Shown here: positions 12,920-23,059 of the stretch, piece by piece
Numbering within the stretch: position 1 is the stretch's first letter
Layout: every line of letters starts with the position of its first letter
Source of the DNA: Budorcas taxicolor
Taxonomy: Eukaryota; Chordata; Mammalia; Artiodactyla; Bovidae
DNA length: 64,000 nucleotides
Reading direction: 5' to 3'
Assembly (NCBI RefSeq): GCF_023091745.1
Contig: NC_068935.1
Coordinates: 62,024,724 to 62,088,723 of the forward strand
Translations under genes and position numbers: made by a program
The notes under the pieces: model-generated
The model's database searches: none
Seen by the model: the letters and a program-made list of their open reading frames with translations, nothing else
What the model was told of the DNA's origin: nothing

Positions 12920-13023
12920 TACAGTGTCTGGTCTCTGATGTTTCAGAGTCTGTGAAAGTCCACTCAGTATTAGTTTAGAAGCCCAAGAAAGCACACAAGC
13001 AAACACTATGGGTCCTGTGTGTG

Positions 13024-13025
<2 letters not shown>

Positions 13026-13072
<47 letters not shown>
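13026..13072. repeat. (CA)n microsatellite
   Basis: About 23 CA units. The matching place in copy A (about 5801-5813) has only a short GT run, so the tract expanded in B or shrank in A. Confidence 0.95.
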
Positions 13073-13073
<1 letters not shown>

Positions 13074-13214
13074 GCATATGCACACTAGTGCCATTAAAGC
13101 TCACTTATTGAATTGTGACACACAGTATTATATTCATTTCAGGTGCAGGACTTAGTAATTCTGTGTTTTTGTACATTACTCCGTGATCCCCACGACAAGT
13201 CTAGTTTCCTCCTG

Positions 13215-13698
13215 CTACCATACAGAGTTATTACGATGTGATTGACTCTATTCTCTATCCTGTACATTATATCCTTGGGACTTTTGCTTCATTGCTTTTG
13301 CTTTTGGCCTCTATCCAGAAACATCACTGTCATTCCCAATGTCAAAGAGCTTATGGCTTATGTTTCCTTCTAGGAGTTTTATGGTTTCAGGCCATACATT
13401 TAATCCATTTTTGTGTAAGAAAATGGTCCAGTTTGATCCTTTTGCATGTAGCTGTCCAGTTTCTCCAACAGCACCTGTTGAACAGGCCATCTTTTCCCGG
13501 TCTTGTACCCTTGCCTCCTATGACATAGATGAATTGACCATATACACCGGGCTCTGTTTCTAGGCTCCCTCTTCTGTTCCACTGGTCTGTGTGTCTGTTT
13601 TCATGCCAATACCATGCCTGTTTGATGATGGTAGCTTTGTAGTGTCATCTGAAATCATGGAGCCTGATTCCTGAGGCTCTCCCCTTCTTTCTCAATTT
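13215..13698 (-). mobile_element. old L1 ORF2 fragment in copy B
   Basis: Reverse counterpart of the L1 piece at 5203-5515, extending slightly further along the L1. Frames are broken; 13400-13582 (minus) reads MEQKREPRN..., matching the frame in A. Confidence 0.65.
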
Positions 13699-16314
13699 AT
13701 GGCAACCGTGGCAGTTGCCCGTGGCAGACTGAACTTGACCAGAGGCAGCCACTTCCCAAGTTTCTAGCAGAGCTGCCTAAGTTTATTTTGCTCTGTGTAA
13801 CCAGGAGGGACTCTCCCTGACAGGCGCCAGCTGCTCCCCACCCCCCAGTGCAGGAGGCTGTTTGGAGCAGACAGACATCCAGAACTATGGTCCACATTTG
13901 GTATCACCTAGGGTAAGTCACTCAAGCTTGTTTTGCATTACATTTGTTTGTTCGGTATTTGATAATACCTGCTGCGATAATCAGAGCTCTGTTCCATCCT
14001 ATAGTCAGCCTAAGGTATGAGAAAGGTGATTTTTTTTTTTAACACTGCGTAGCCACTATCTTCTTTAGACTATGGTGAGGGAAAAATTGGTTAAGATGAA
14101 ATGTCTGAAATTCCAAAACTGGTTCTTTTTGCATAGGCAGTTGGAAAAAAGTTGGCTTGATGAAATACTTTTTTCAGAATTCTGACATTGAGAAAATAAA
14201 AATATTTCCAGGAGAAAGCATGAAGTTAACTAAGTAAATTTAACTTTCCCTCACTGTTAGTTTTGACTATGTGTTTGTCAGGTGAATTGCTGTGACACGT
14301 GTGGTCATGATTCCCTGTCTTTCCATTTTCACGTTGTTTGTTTTTAATAAGAGGAATCTTTGTTTGAAAAAGTAGAGGGAATTGTTGAACTCCACCCTTT
14401 TGTTTTTGCCCTGCAGGAATTAGTTTCTGTTCTTTGTGTGTGTGTGTATTTGTCTTGTGTATAAGTGTGCTGGCTATAGGAAACTCAGATTTGTTTCCTG
14501 AATGCAGCCCCTTGAGGTGCATTCTCCAGAATGGGACCATTTTGGGTAATAATCCTTCTGAGTTAACTTGTAAATGAGCACCACTTAACTGACTCAAAAC
14601 TAACAGTGCTTACAAATTAAATACTTCATAATATTTAGAAAATTGACCAAAATGGATGTCAAACCTCTTGATCTGGGAAATATTCAGTACTGAATTGATA
14701 TCTGGTATTGAAGCTAGCTTAAGTTTGTTGGTTTTCTAAATGTAACACAACTGTTGTACTTGGGTTTGTTGGAGATCAAATAAGACCTTATATCTGTTGC
14801 AAATGTGTCAACAAGAAAATATCAATAACTTGATATGATGAAATATTAAGTCTACCTAAAATAGCTTTCTCCAGATTTTGGAAACTTGAAAGTGATCCAA
14901 GTTAAATGGCAAGAATTCATTGACTATCTGGGTCACATTTCAAATAGGATAAAATATTGGAACATTGGTTGCTGGACAAATCTAAGTTTACCAACCTCTG
15001 CCTTCTTAGGAGAGGAAAACCAAAGCATAAGGTTCCAGTCAGAAAATACTGGTATGACAAACAGTTCACAATTACTTGCCTCTTAGTTTTCAATAAAAAT
15101 TAAGGCGTTTAAGAGTCGAGGGTTTGAATCTAAATATGTAATTAAAGCTACTAAGAATAAAGGAAAAAAATTATCAGTATATAGTAGGGAAGTAGGATAT
15201 ATGTTTTGAGTAAAAATAAAGGAGTTTTATACATGGTCAGGCTGAGATTAGATTAAACTTTGGTAAATGGATCTCACTAATATCTGTGGGTAATTTGCAA
15301 AAACAAAACGTGGAGAACTGCAATGTACTGCTATGTTATCACATTAAACTGGAAAAACTCAGAATGTAAACTCTTTACATATAATACACAAACATCATTA
15401 TGCTAAAATATTCATAGAAAAATGACAAGAGGGAAATTCTCCAGATTTTAATGCTGACTCTCTTTGAATGGTGAATGATTTTGCTTTCTTCTTTCAAATT
15501 TTCTGCATGTATAAAATTTATGATAGAAAAAGCAAGCATTGGGCCGGGAATTAATCTTGCAGTGACTAATAGCATAGAATGTTTGGAATTGCAGACTTGA
15601 TGCCAGATGCTGTTTTTTTGTTTCTGTTTCTGTTTCTGTTTTGCTTTAAAAGGGCAGTCATTCCTATGGCTGAGACAAATTTCCCAAAGAGATCAGCTTC
15701 AGCATTATCGCTCAGTAGTATCCTCCTGACATACAGTTTTGACATGTGCCTCCTTGTCAGAAAATAGTTGCCTATGATCTGCCCATTAAGGATTTCTCCT
15801 TTGTTGCCAGAATAAGCACTGCTTCAGAAACTTATACTGCTGGAAAGCTTTCGTGCAGCCAGCGCTAGAGAAAAATGCTGTTGCTTAAAGGAGATTTAAT
15901 CTCCCAAGATGAGATAATACCAACATGTATTTTCAGAGGAGATTCCTTTGAACCTATAGTCATGAGCATTTCAGGTTTCCTCTAAAACCTTCAGCCACTA
16001 AGCAAAGATCCACATCGGGAGGAGAAACTTGGAGGAATCTGGGCTCAATTACTTTACAAGATTGCTAGTGAAGATGTAGGTGATGGCAGTATTAACTAAT
16101 CTCACTGCATTTATCCTTCAGTCATCCATTTATTAAGTATTTATTGAGTGCCAGATCTTGTGCCATAATTTATGTAACCTTTAGATTATATTTGCACTGT
16201 CTTACAGTGACCAATGACCTTATTTGACCAAGTGTTTTGGGACTTTTTGACAGACTTCCCAAATGCCAAATTTTAATTAAATTTCTTTTGACGTCCAGCT
16301 GACTTTACGGTTCT
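13699..16314. other. gene-free AT-rich stretch between B and C
   Basis: No gene recognised. It separates the two halves of the inverted copy together with the next segment. A short (TTTCTG)n patch lies near 15617-15641. Parts might be degraded retroviral interior, but I cannot show this. Confidence 0.4.
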
Positions 16315-16640
16315 TTCAGTTCAGTTCAGTTCAGTTCAGTTCAGTCGCTCAGTCGTGTCCGACACTTGGCGACCCCATGAATCGCAGCACGCCAGGCCTC
16401 CCTGTCCATCACCAACTCCCGGGGTTCACTCAGACTCACGTCCATCGAGTCAGTGATGCCATCCAGCCATCTCATCCTCTGTCGTCCCCTTCTCCTCCTG
16501 CCCCCAATCCCTCCCAGCATCAGAGTCTTTTCCAATGAGTCAACTCTTCGCATGAGGTGGCCAAAGTACTGGAGTTTCAACTTTAGCATCATTCCTTCCA
16601 AAGAAATCCCAGGGCTGATCTCCTTCAGAATGGATTGGTT
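16315..16640 (-). mobile_element. BovB 3' fragment with (TTCAG)n tail
   Basis: Opens with several TTCAG units, followed by the same BovB 3' segment as at 2432-2756 in reverse, nearly unmutated by eye. No clean target-site duplication noticed. Confidence 0.85.
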
Positions 16641-18032
16641 TAGGGAGCCCTTAAGGCATCTGAAGGAGGAATATTGAATTAGTTTCATTTGATATGTTGA
16701 ATTACATGGGAAGTATTTCCAAAGGGTGATAAGCCTTCCAAGATTATACTGTATGGGTAAAGTTTACTATATGTCCTGGTATAATCTATCAGCCATAATT
16801 CTGGTTCTACCACAGCAACTTGATTCAGCTTCTTTGTCAACACATTGTGATCAGATCTTCAACCTTGCCTTTTAAGTCTTTAATAGACAGTTAAGCTGTG
16901 CTTTGCAAAACTGCTTAATCTTCATGCAAATTCATAGGAAGGTCTTTTAAACAGACATAGGTCAGATATATCGCTGAATTTGGTTAAGAAATTTTTATCA
17001 AACTGGTAGGAGAAGCAAATTTTCCCTCTCACTGGCAGCCACAGTGGACCTAGGGCGGTCTGCAGCAGAATCAGCAAAGTGACAAGACAATCTTACATTG
17101 ACACTTACCCTTGAAGGGAGAGGGGATTTAGACTGTGCTATATGCTAGTACTTAAGAATGAACAGTGAAAGAGGAACTGTTAGCTGCTTAATTAAGTGAG
17201 TTATGAAGTACTGGCTTTCGAAAAACCTGGCTTTCGTGAAATACAATGAACGCCTAAAACCAAGGATTGCTTACTTTGCCCCTTGAAATAACACAGCTCT
17301 ATTGAGAACAATCCCTTGGGGGCGTGAAGGTAAAATGAGAAAAAGTAAGCAACTCAGGGCAAGCGGTGATGCCTTTAGAGCAAAAAGAGGATGGCCCTCC
17401 ATTACCAAATACCATTTTGCCAGGGTCTTTGTGACATGTGTTGTTCTTACCCCAGTTCTGGCTCCTTTTCACTTTGATGAGCGTAACAGAAGGCTTGGTT
17501 ACTGAGTCAACTGGTGTATATGATTATAATGGCTAAGGTCTCTGTCTCGAATATTACTGATTTTGATCTATGTTTTCCAGATATTCAGAAGCCATGCCCC
17601 TTAAGTTACTCATGACCTAAAATAATTTGGTATATTATACTTCTGCAAGTCTGGCTACCAGACAACACGTCTCTCCAGACTGGTTTTCAGGCTTATTCTC
17701 CTGAATTCAGGTCCAGGCTGGTTTTCAGGCTGGTTTTCATTCTCCTGAATCCTTTATACAAAATCTTTCTTATATAAAACTCGAATTGAGGACTTGGAAC
17801 TTGGGAGTATTTATAACTTGGTATCAATTCCCCAGTCAAGATAGGACTATGCCCCACTTCAACAGGAAACTGCTAGACAGGTTGTTGCCACATTCCCTGA
17901 AAGCCTTGGGGAAGGATGAAACGGAATTGGAGGTTGAAACCCAGACACCCTAAACACAAATTCCTCGGCCAAGTTTAAACATACTCATGTGTTATCCTCA
18001 AGACTGAGGAGTATCAAAGAAAAGGGGAGAAT
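16641..18032 (+). other. possible endogenous retrovirus interior remnant
   Basis: This stretch ends in a purine tract (18016-18030) immediately before an LTR-like sequence, as the end of a provirus interior would. I recognise no gag, pol or env frame; the longest open frame is 67 codons. The left limit is arbitrary. What is seen is the purine tract and its position; the retroviral origin is inferred. Confidence 0.35.
18016..18030 (+). other. polypurine tract
   Basis: AAAGAAAAGGGGAGA directly upstream of the TG that starts the LTR-like sequence. This is the usual place of the plus-strand primer in retroviruses. Confidence 0.5.
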
Positions 18033-19068
18033 TGTAACAGAACACAGTGAGTTCAGCCCCTAGCACAGCAGCCGTCGCTCTGCATTATTACTCTGCACCC
18101 TGTTACCAGGCAATGGGTCCTGCTCAGCCCTTGCTCGGTGCCATAGTGGGCCCTGCCCATTGGCAACCAACTGGCAATGAGCGACAGTTAGTGGTCCTGC
18201 TCAGCCACTGGTGCCACAGTGGTCCTGCTCAGTCATTGGACAACGCAGCAGTGGGCCCCACCCACAAGCTACCAACTGTTAAGAAAGGATGCTTAGTGAC
18301 AGGATTCAGACAACAGTGGAGTGGTGGTCAGTGAAGTGAAGAGTGAGGTAAGAGGCGGCTCTGGGCCTTCTCCCTGAGGCCCTCCAGCTCACCTGGCCTT
18401 AGCTGGAACCCCAGAGAACAGGCTGGGTGATGTGTCCTGTACGGCTCCAGAGCCCTCACCAAGGCCCCTCACTAGCCTTTGAGGCAAGCAGTGAACCTCT
18501 CCCCTGTCCTTATCTCTTTGATCCCGTAGCAGTGGCAGTCAGCCTCGGTTGCTGTCTGTGGGACCTGGTCTCTCCCCCTTGGGGAGTCCTGAGGAGACTG
18601 AGGGGCCACTTGGGTTGGACACCTGGCTCCTTCAGCGATGACAGATGAGGAGGGTCTGGCGACCTGGCCCTGAGGGAGTTACTGGCTGAGCTCTGCCTCC
18701 TCTTAGCCAGGCCCAGGACCTTGGAGGGTGAAAGTTGCTCCTTGGGACATTGCCCTTTCATATCGGGACAGAGAATAACATTTGTTTGGTAGAGATTTAT
18801 AGGAACACCTCATCTGACCATGACCTGACCTCAAGAACAGAGGCTCTGACAAGAAGTTTGTAACAACTAACCACGTCCCTCCCTCAACTAGTGCTTTTAA
18901 AAGAGCTCTGATGAAAGCTTTCAGTAACATTGGGGTTTATAGGGCATGAGCCACCCATCTCCTCGCATGGCCTTATAATAAACTTTTCTCTGTTCCAAGC
19001 TCCAGTGTTTGAGTATTGTTTGGCCTTGTTGTGTGTTGGGCACATGGACTTGGTGATGTTCAGTGACA
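18033..19068 (+). mobile_element. probable endogenous retrovirus 3' LTR
   Basis: Starts TGTAACAG right after the purine tract and ends ...GACA where homology of copy C to A resumes. Near its 3' end are AATAAA (18977-18982) and a GT-rich stretch, as in an R-U5 region, and a TTTAAAA that could serve as TATA box at about 18895. The first part holds imperfect repeats of a 'tggtcctgctcag' motif (18117-18260). No matching 5' LTR was found in the window. Family unknown. Confidence 0.55.
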
Positions 19069-19128
19069 ATCTACCCTTGCCTCCTTTGTCATACGTGAAT
19101 TGACCGTATGCACCGGGCTGTATTTCTT

Positions 19129-19602
19129 GGCTCTGTCTTTTGTTCCACTGGTCTGTGTGTCTGTTTTTGTGCCAGTACCATACCTGTTTGATGACCATAG
19201 CTTTGTAGAGTCATCTGAGATCAGGGAGCCTGATTCCTGAGGCTCCTTTCTGAAGGTTGCTTTAGCGATCCAACCCTTCTATCTCAAGGTTGCTTTGGTG
19301 ATTCAGGGTCTTCTGTGGCTGCTCCTACTAAAACTATGTGTTCAGGGCAGATGAACTACCAAGGCTACCTGTTCAGGGCTCTGTCTTCTGTTCCACTGGT
19401 TTGTGTTTCCATTTTCATGCCAGTACCATACCGGTTTGATGACCGTAGCTTTGTAGTGTCGTCTGAAATCAGGGAGCCTGATTCCTGAGGCTCCTTTTTC
19501 AAGGTTTCTTTGGCTATTCAACCCTTCTTAAGGTTGCTTTGGCAATTCAGGGTCTTTTGTGGCTGCTCCTACTAAACCTATGTACTCAGGGCAGATGAAG
19601 GC
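19129..19602. repeat. 248-base tandem duplication in copy C
   Basis: Units 19129-19376 and 19377-19602 both run from GGCTCTGTCTT through the L1-derived 'gcctgattcctgaggctcc' to 'cagggcagatgaa'. Segment A has only one such unit. They differ at many positions, so the duplication is not recent. Confidence 0.85.
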
Positions 19603-20346
19603 TCTCATGGAGCTGGTTGTCTCCACTCCTCTGAGATAGGAGGGAGTGGCAGAAAGTCAGTAGCTTACCGTGGAAGTATTTCAAAATGCAACAGAAGGGA
19701 GAAATAAATGTGACTCCCACATTATAAGTGAGATTTAACTAACATTTCTGTTTCAGAGTGGCATGCATTCCAGACTTGGGGAAGGAAGCATGATGAACCA
19801 ATCCCTGGTTCAGTGGCTTAATTTCCTATCTTCTTTTGCATTTTCTAGATCCACTTTGGAGGTGCTCATGTCCTGGGTCTGTACAGTTGATGCTGTTTGA
19901 CCCCTGAGAGAACTCTGTGCACTTCAGAAGCACCAAGCAGGGCGAAGGGTCTGACAGATGTGCAGTCTGAGTCTGAGAATCAACAGATCCAGTTTCAGAA
20001 CCACACCTGCCAAGATCTGCATGCCAGGGGTAAGCTCTTCCCCTTTTCCTAAACATTTCATCTGGAATCAGTTCTCTATGCACCTCTGGATTCCAAGCTC
20101 GTGCTATTTAATATAGCAATGTGCTGACACCCAATATATCTGTATGCTGGTGGTCACCTCTGGCTCCCCTGGGTGCACAGGCAGTGGGGCACTGGCTCCC
20201 TAGGAAAGAAAAAGTGAAGCGTTCTCCTGGGATATGCCCCAAGGAGTACACAAGGCACAGGATGTCCAGTGACACAAACAAGGTCCCAGTCATGATATCC
20301 CCGCCTCCCCACATGATTGCCCTTTTATGCACAGTAGTAACAAATA

Positions 20347-20556
20347 GGGCTTTCCTGGTCGCTCAGATGGCAAAGAATCTGCCTGCAGTGCAGAAGATCA
20401 GGGTTTTATCCCTAGGTCAGGAAGATCCCCTGAAGATGGGAATGGCAACCCACTCCAGTATTCTTGCCTGGAGAATTCCGTAGACAGAAGAGTCTGGTGG
20501 GCTAAGTCTTTGGGATCACAAAGAGTCGGACAGGACTGAGTGACTAACACACACAC
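20347..20556 (+). mobile_element. Bov-tA SINE in copy C with target-site duplication
   Basis: Plus-strand Bov-tA: tRNA-like head ('gctcagatgg'), body with 'ctccagtattcttgcctgg', and an ACACAC tail. The 11-base repeats AGTAACAAATA lie at 20336-20346 and 20557-20567. Segment A (4385-4400) shows the empty site. Confidence 0.88.
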
Positions 20557-20740
20557 AGTAACAAATAAGGCAAGGTGTTGGGTTTGGAGGGCTTATAAAA
20601 CTCCTCCGGTACCCTTGGTATTTTCTCCTCACGTATCTGCCATGTCTCTAACCCCTAGGCACATGGATAAATAGCCTTAATACTTCCTTGCTTTATCTCT
20701 CATTAATGCTCTTTGACCAAGCCTTCCACTTTCACAAAAG

Positions 20741-21001
20741 GCATATGTCCCTCTCCCCAACCCGTCCTGACTCTTTTCTTCTTTTCCATATTCTAGTATT
20801 CTCCATTCTAGGCCATCGAAAAGCATCTTTCAAAGATTCGGGCAGAAAAGCACAGGCTGCACAAGCTGTTAATGCTTTGTAGTCATAGGCAAAGACTGTG
20901 GGCAAGCACACTGTTTAAGGGAGACCTGCCGTAGCTGTGGGTATGACGGCCAGACCCGTCAGCCTCAGCTAACTAATCCTTGGTGCCCAAGTTGAATCAC
21001 G
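20741..21001 (+). promoter_or_regulatory. 5' UTR / possible splice acceptor upstream of the PWWP gene
   Basis: A pyrimidine-rich run ends in TAG at 20794-20796 and again at 20809-20811, either of which could be the acceptor of the coding exon. An in-frame TGA at 20993-20995 lies three codons before the ATG, so the reading frame cannot start further upstream in this exon. No TATA box or CpG island is visible here, so the transcription start is probably elsewhere. The splice call is inferred. Confidence 0.45.
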
Positions 21002-23059
21002 ATGGACACCAGGTATGTCCTATGCGTTTGGAAAGGCCGCTTTTGGCCAGCCAAGGTCTTGTCCAGACCCAGCGTCTCACCACAACAGAAGAGAAAAAGG
21101 GCCCTTTCTCTGGAAGTTCAGATACTCTCAGTCGATGAAAAAATCAGAGTGCAAAAAACAAAGATAAAGACCCTAAAGGAGGCCATGATTGAATCCATCT
21201 CCACCTCACTAGCGGCCCAGCCGGAGCCCAGTGCCCCAGAAGAAGAGGAAATGGCCTACATATGTGCTATTACAATGGCCTGGGACCTTCTGCATAAGAA
21301 TGGAAATTTCACTCCAGCAAGAGTCACGGGTGATCCAGAGTCCAAGACGCGGTCTCCAAGGAGACTGCAAAAGCAACATCGTAGAAGGTGTCAGGAGCCC
21401 AGTCGGGGCCTACGGAGGAGTGTGAGGAAAAGGAAAAGCTCCAAATCACCCGTGGTACCTTCAGAGAGGGAGGATGGCCCATATGGAGACAAGCCACAGG
21501 TGTGCACACCCATCGCCCCGATCCCAAGCAAAATGCAAACAGAGTCATCTCAGAGCTCCGGGGTGCACCCAAACTTCCCATCCCTTTCAGAAGATGACCA
21601 TGAGAAAGAGGACAAGGAAAAGGGGGACGCCTCAAAAGTTATGTCCTTGCCCTGTACAGTGGAGGAGGTGGGTGTAGATGTTAGAGGTGGATGTGTGCTT
21701 CCGTCATTTACACCGGGTTTCATCCTCACTGTGCCCAAGGCTCTGGAAGAGGGGGCGCACAACACCTGCCCAAAGTCCCTGGCTGTGTCCCCTGAACGTG
21801 CTACCTCCTCGGTGAATGTTGACCCTGGAGAGGGCACGTGCAACTCAGGCTCGGAAGGTGCAGCAGCATCCTCCAGTGCCCCTAACCTGAGCCTGTGTAA
21901 TGCATTCCGCCTGGCAAACAGAAAAAGGAAGCTGCAGGCCCCAGGGTGTGAGGAAGAGCGGCAAGAATCTCAGCCCTCAGCTGGCTCAAAGGCTATTAAG
22001 CCCACCAATGCCATCAAGGAGGGCGAGGGCAAGGAAGCAGGACAGCTGACAAGCATGGCGTTCCCAGAGGAGCTGTGTCCCATTGAGAGAGGAATGCTGG
22101 TCTGGTTTAAGTTTCAGAATCACCCATTTTGGCCAGCCGTGGTCACGAGTGTCAGCCCAACCGAGCAGACCGCAAGGGTGCTTTTGATTGAGGCCAACAT
22201 GCACTGTGAGAAGAGCGGCATTCAAGTTCCTCTTCGAAGGTTGAAGCATCTGGATTATAACGGCAAAGAAAAGCTAATGAAGAGAGCCAGCAAAGTATAC
22301 GGGGAAAGTGTGAACTGGTGTTTCTCACTGATTTCCAGCTACAGAGAAGGGCTTGTTCGCGGGTCTTTTGTGGGCTCTTTCCTGGACTATTATGCTGCTG
22401 ACCTCAGTTACCCCATGAGGAAAGCCATTCAAGAAGGTGATCTGCAGATGGATTTCCCCAAGGTGAATTATTCTGACCTGGAAGATTCTGAGGAGGAGAC
22501 CCCTGTGGCTGCAAAGAGGCACTGCAAGAGAATCCTCCCTGACCGGATGAGGGCTGCTCGGGACCGAGCCAACCAGAAGCTGGTGGACTTCATCGTGAAA
22601 AGAAAGGGGGCCGACCCGCATCTTCTGGACATCGTCAAAGGCAGGAAAGAATCCAAGTGGCTTGAATCATTTCTGAATTCAGAGAGGTACGTGATCTGCG
22701 TTGAAACATACCTGGAGGATGACGATCAGCTAGATGTAGTGGTAAGACATTTACGAGAAATCTACAAACACATAGACAAGAGAGCGCTGGCTCTGACGAG
22801 AGATGACCCAGTGAGCTTCCTTCTGGAAGTTCTTCTGCCAGAAGCAATCATTTGTTCAATTGCTACAGTGGATGGATTGGACTACAGGGAGGCAGAAGCA
22901 AAGTACCGGCAAGGGCCACCTGTGTATTACCGGGAAAAAGAACTCTTTGATAAGAAAATCTTGAAGAAAATAAGAAAGAGATCAGCCGAGAGGCACAAGG
23001 CTAAACTCTACCCCTGTGCCCAACAGGGCATCGGGCAGACTTCTCAGTCACACCAGTAG
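21002..23059 (+). CDS. PWWP3B: PWWP domain protein of the PWWP3B/MUM1L1 lineage
   Basis: Single open frame of 685 codons, close to the roughly 700 residues usual for this family. The N-terminus has YVLCVWKGRFWPAKVL (residues 5-20) and SLEVQILSVDEKIRV (about 36-50), the conserved N-terminal module. Residues about 105-355 are basic, serine-rich and low in conservation. The PWWP domain starts near 362 (GMLVWFKFQNHPFWPAVV), its signature reading PFWPA, and continues to SFLDYYAADLSYPMRK around 470. The conserved C-terminal helical domain spans about 510-665 (LPDRMRAARDRANQKL, LLPEAIICSI, VDGLDYREAEAKY). The ATG has A at -3 and G at +4, with an in-frame stop just upstream. In the family, PWWP domains bind methylated histone tails and DNA, and PWWP3A acts in the chromatin response to DNA damage; a nuclear chromatin role here is inferred. 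Several stretches fit PWWP3B better than PWWP3A, but the divergence leaves a ruminant paralogue possible. The acidic run before the PWWP domain in relatives is missing. No frame damage is seen. Confidence 0.88.
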   Translation: MDTRYVLCVWKGRFWPAKVLSRPSVSPQQKRKRALSLEVQILSVDEKIRVQKTKIKTLKEAMIESISTSLAAQPEPSAPEEEEMAYICAITMAWDLLHKNGNFTPARVTGDPESKTRSPRRLQKQHRRRCQEPSRGLRRSVRKRKSSKSPVVPSEREDGPYGDKPQVCTPIAPIPSKMQTESSQSSGVHPNFPSLSEDDHEKEDKEKGDASKVMSLPCTVEEVGVDVRGGCVLPSFTPGFILTVPKALEEGAHNTCPKSLAVSPERATSSVNVDPGEGTCNSGSEGAAASSSAPNLSLCNAFRLANRKRKLQAPGCEEERQESQPSAGSKAIKPTNAIKEGEGKEAGQLTSMAFPEELCPIERGMLVWFKFQNHPFWPAVVTSVSPTEQTARVLLIEANMHCEKSGIQVPLRRLKHLDYNGKEKLMKRASKVYGESVNWCFSLISSYREGLVRGSFVGSFLDYYAADLSYPMRKAIQEGDLQMDFPKVNYSDLEDSEEETPVAAKRHCKRILPDRMRAARDRANQKLVDFIVKRKGADPHLLDIVKGRKESKWLESFLNSERYVICVETYLEDDDQLDVVVRHLREIYKHIDKRALALTRDDPVSFLLEVLLPEAIICSIATVDGLDYREAEAKYRQGPPVYYREKELFDKKILKKIRKRSAERHKAKLYPCAQQGIGQTSQSHQ

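Larger units (their letters stand above)
11260..13698 (-). repeat. duplicated segment B (inverted copy of 5203-6683)
   Basis: Reverse complement of the right part of A. The homology starts at 11260 (A: 6683) and ends near 13698 (A: 5203), where the sequence departs into unrelated DNA. B is longer than its partner because of a BovB insertion (12023-12919) and an expanded CA tract (13026-13072). The minus-strand frame 11554-11985 is open for 143 codons like its partner in A, but nothing in it resembles a known domain. Confidence 0.85.
19069..20740 (-). repeat. duplicated segment C (inverted copy of 4213-5385)
   Basis: The reverse complement of C follows A from about 4213 to 5385 with clear but lower identity than the A/B pair, including the shared stretches around 4360-4400, 4640-4900 and 4960-5150. 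It starts at the LTR boundary and ends about 260 bases before the PWWP start codon. It contains a 248-base tandem duplication (19129-19602) and a Bov-tA insertion (20347-20556). Confidence 0.8.

Noticed and set aside
18047..18334. repeats near 18.1-18.3 kb considered as a coding tandem repeat
   Set aside because: They lie inside the LTR-like unit and are imperfect; the frame is incidental.
20885..21001. TGTGGGCAAGCAC / TGCCGTAGCTGTGGG pattern upstream of the PWWP gene as an extra coding exon
   Set aside because: In-frame stop at 20993-20995 and no continuous frame; treated as 5' UTR.
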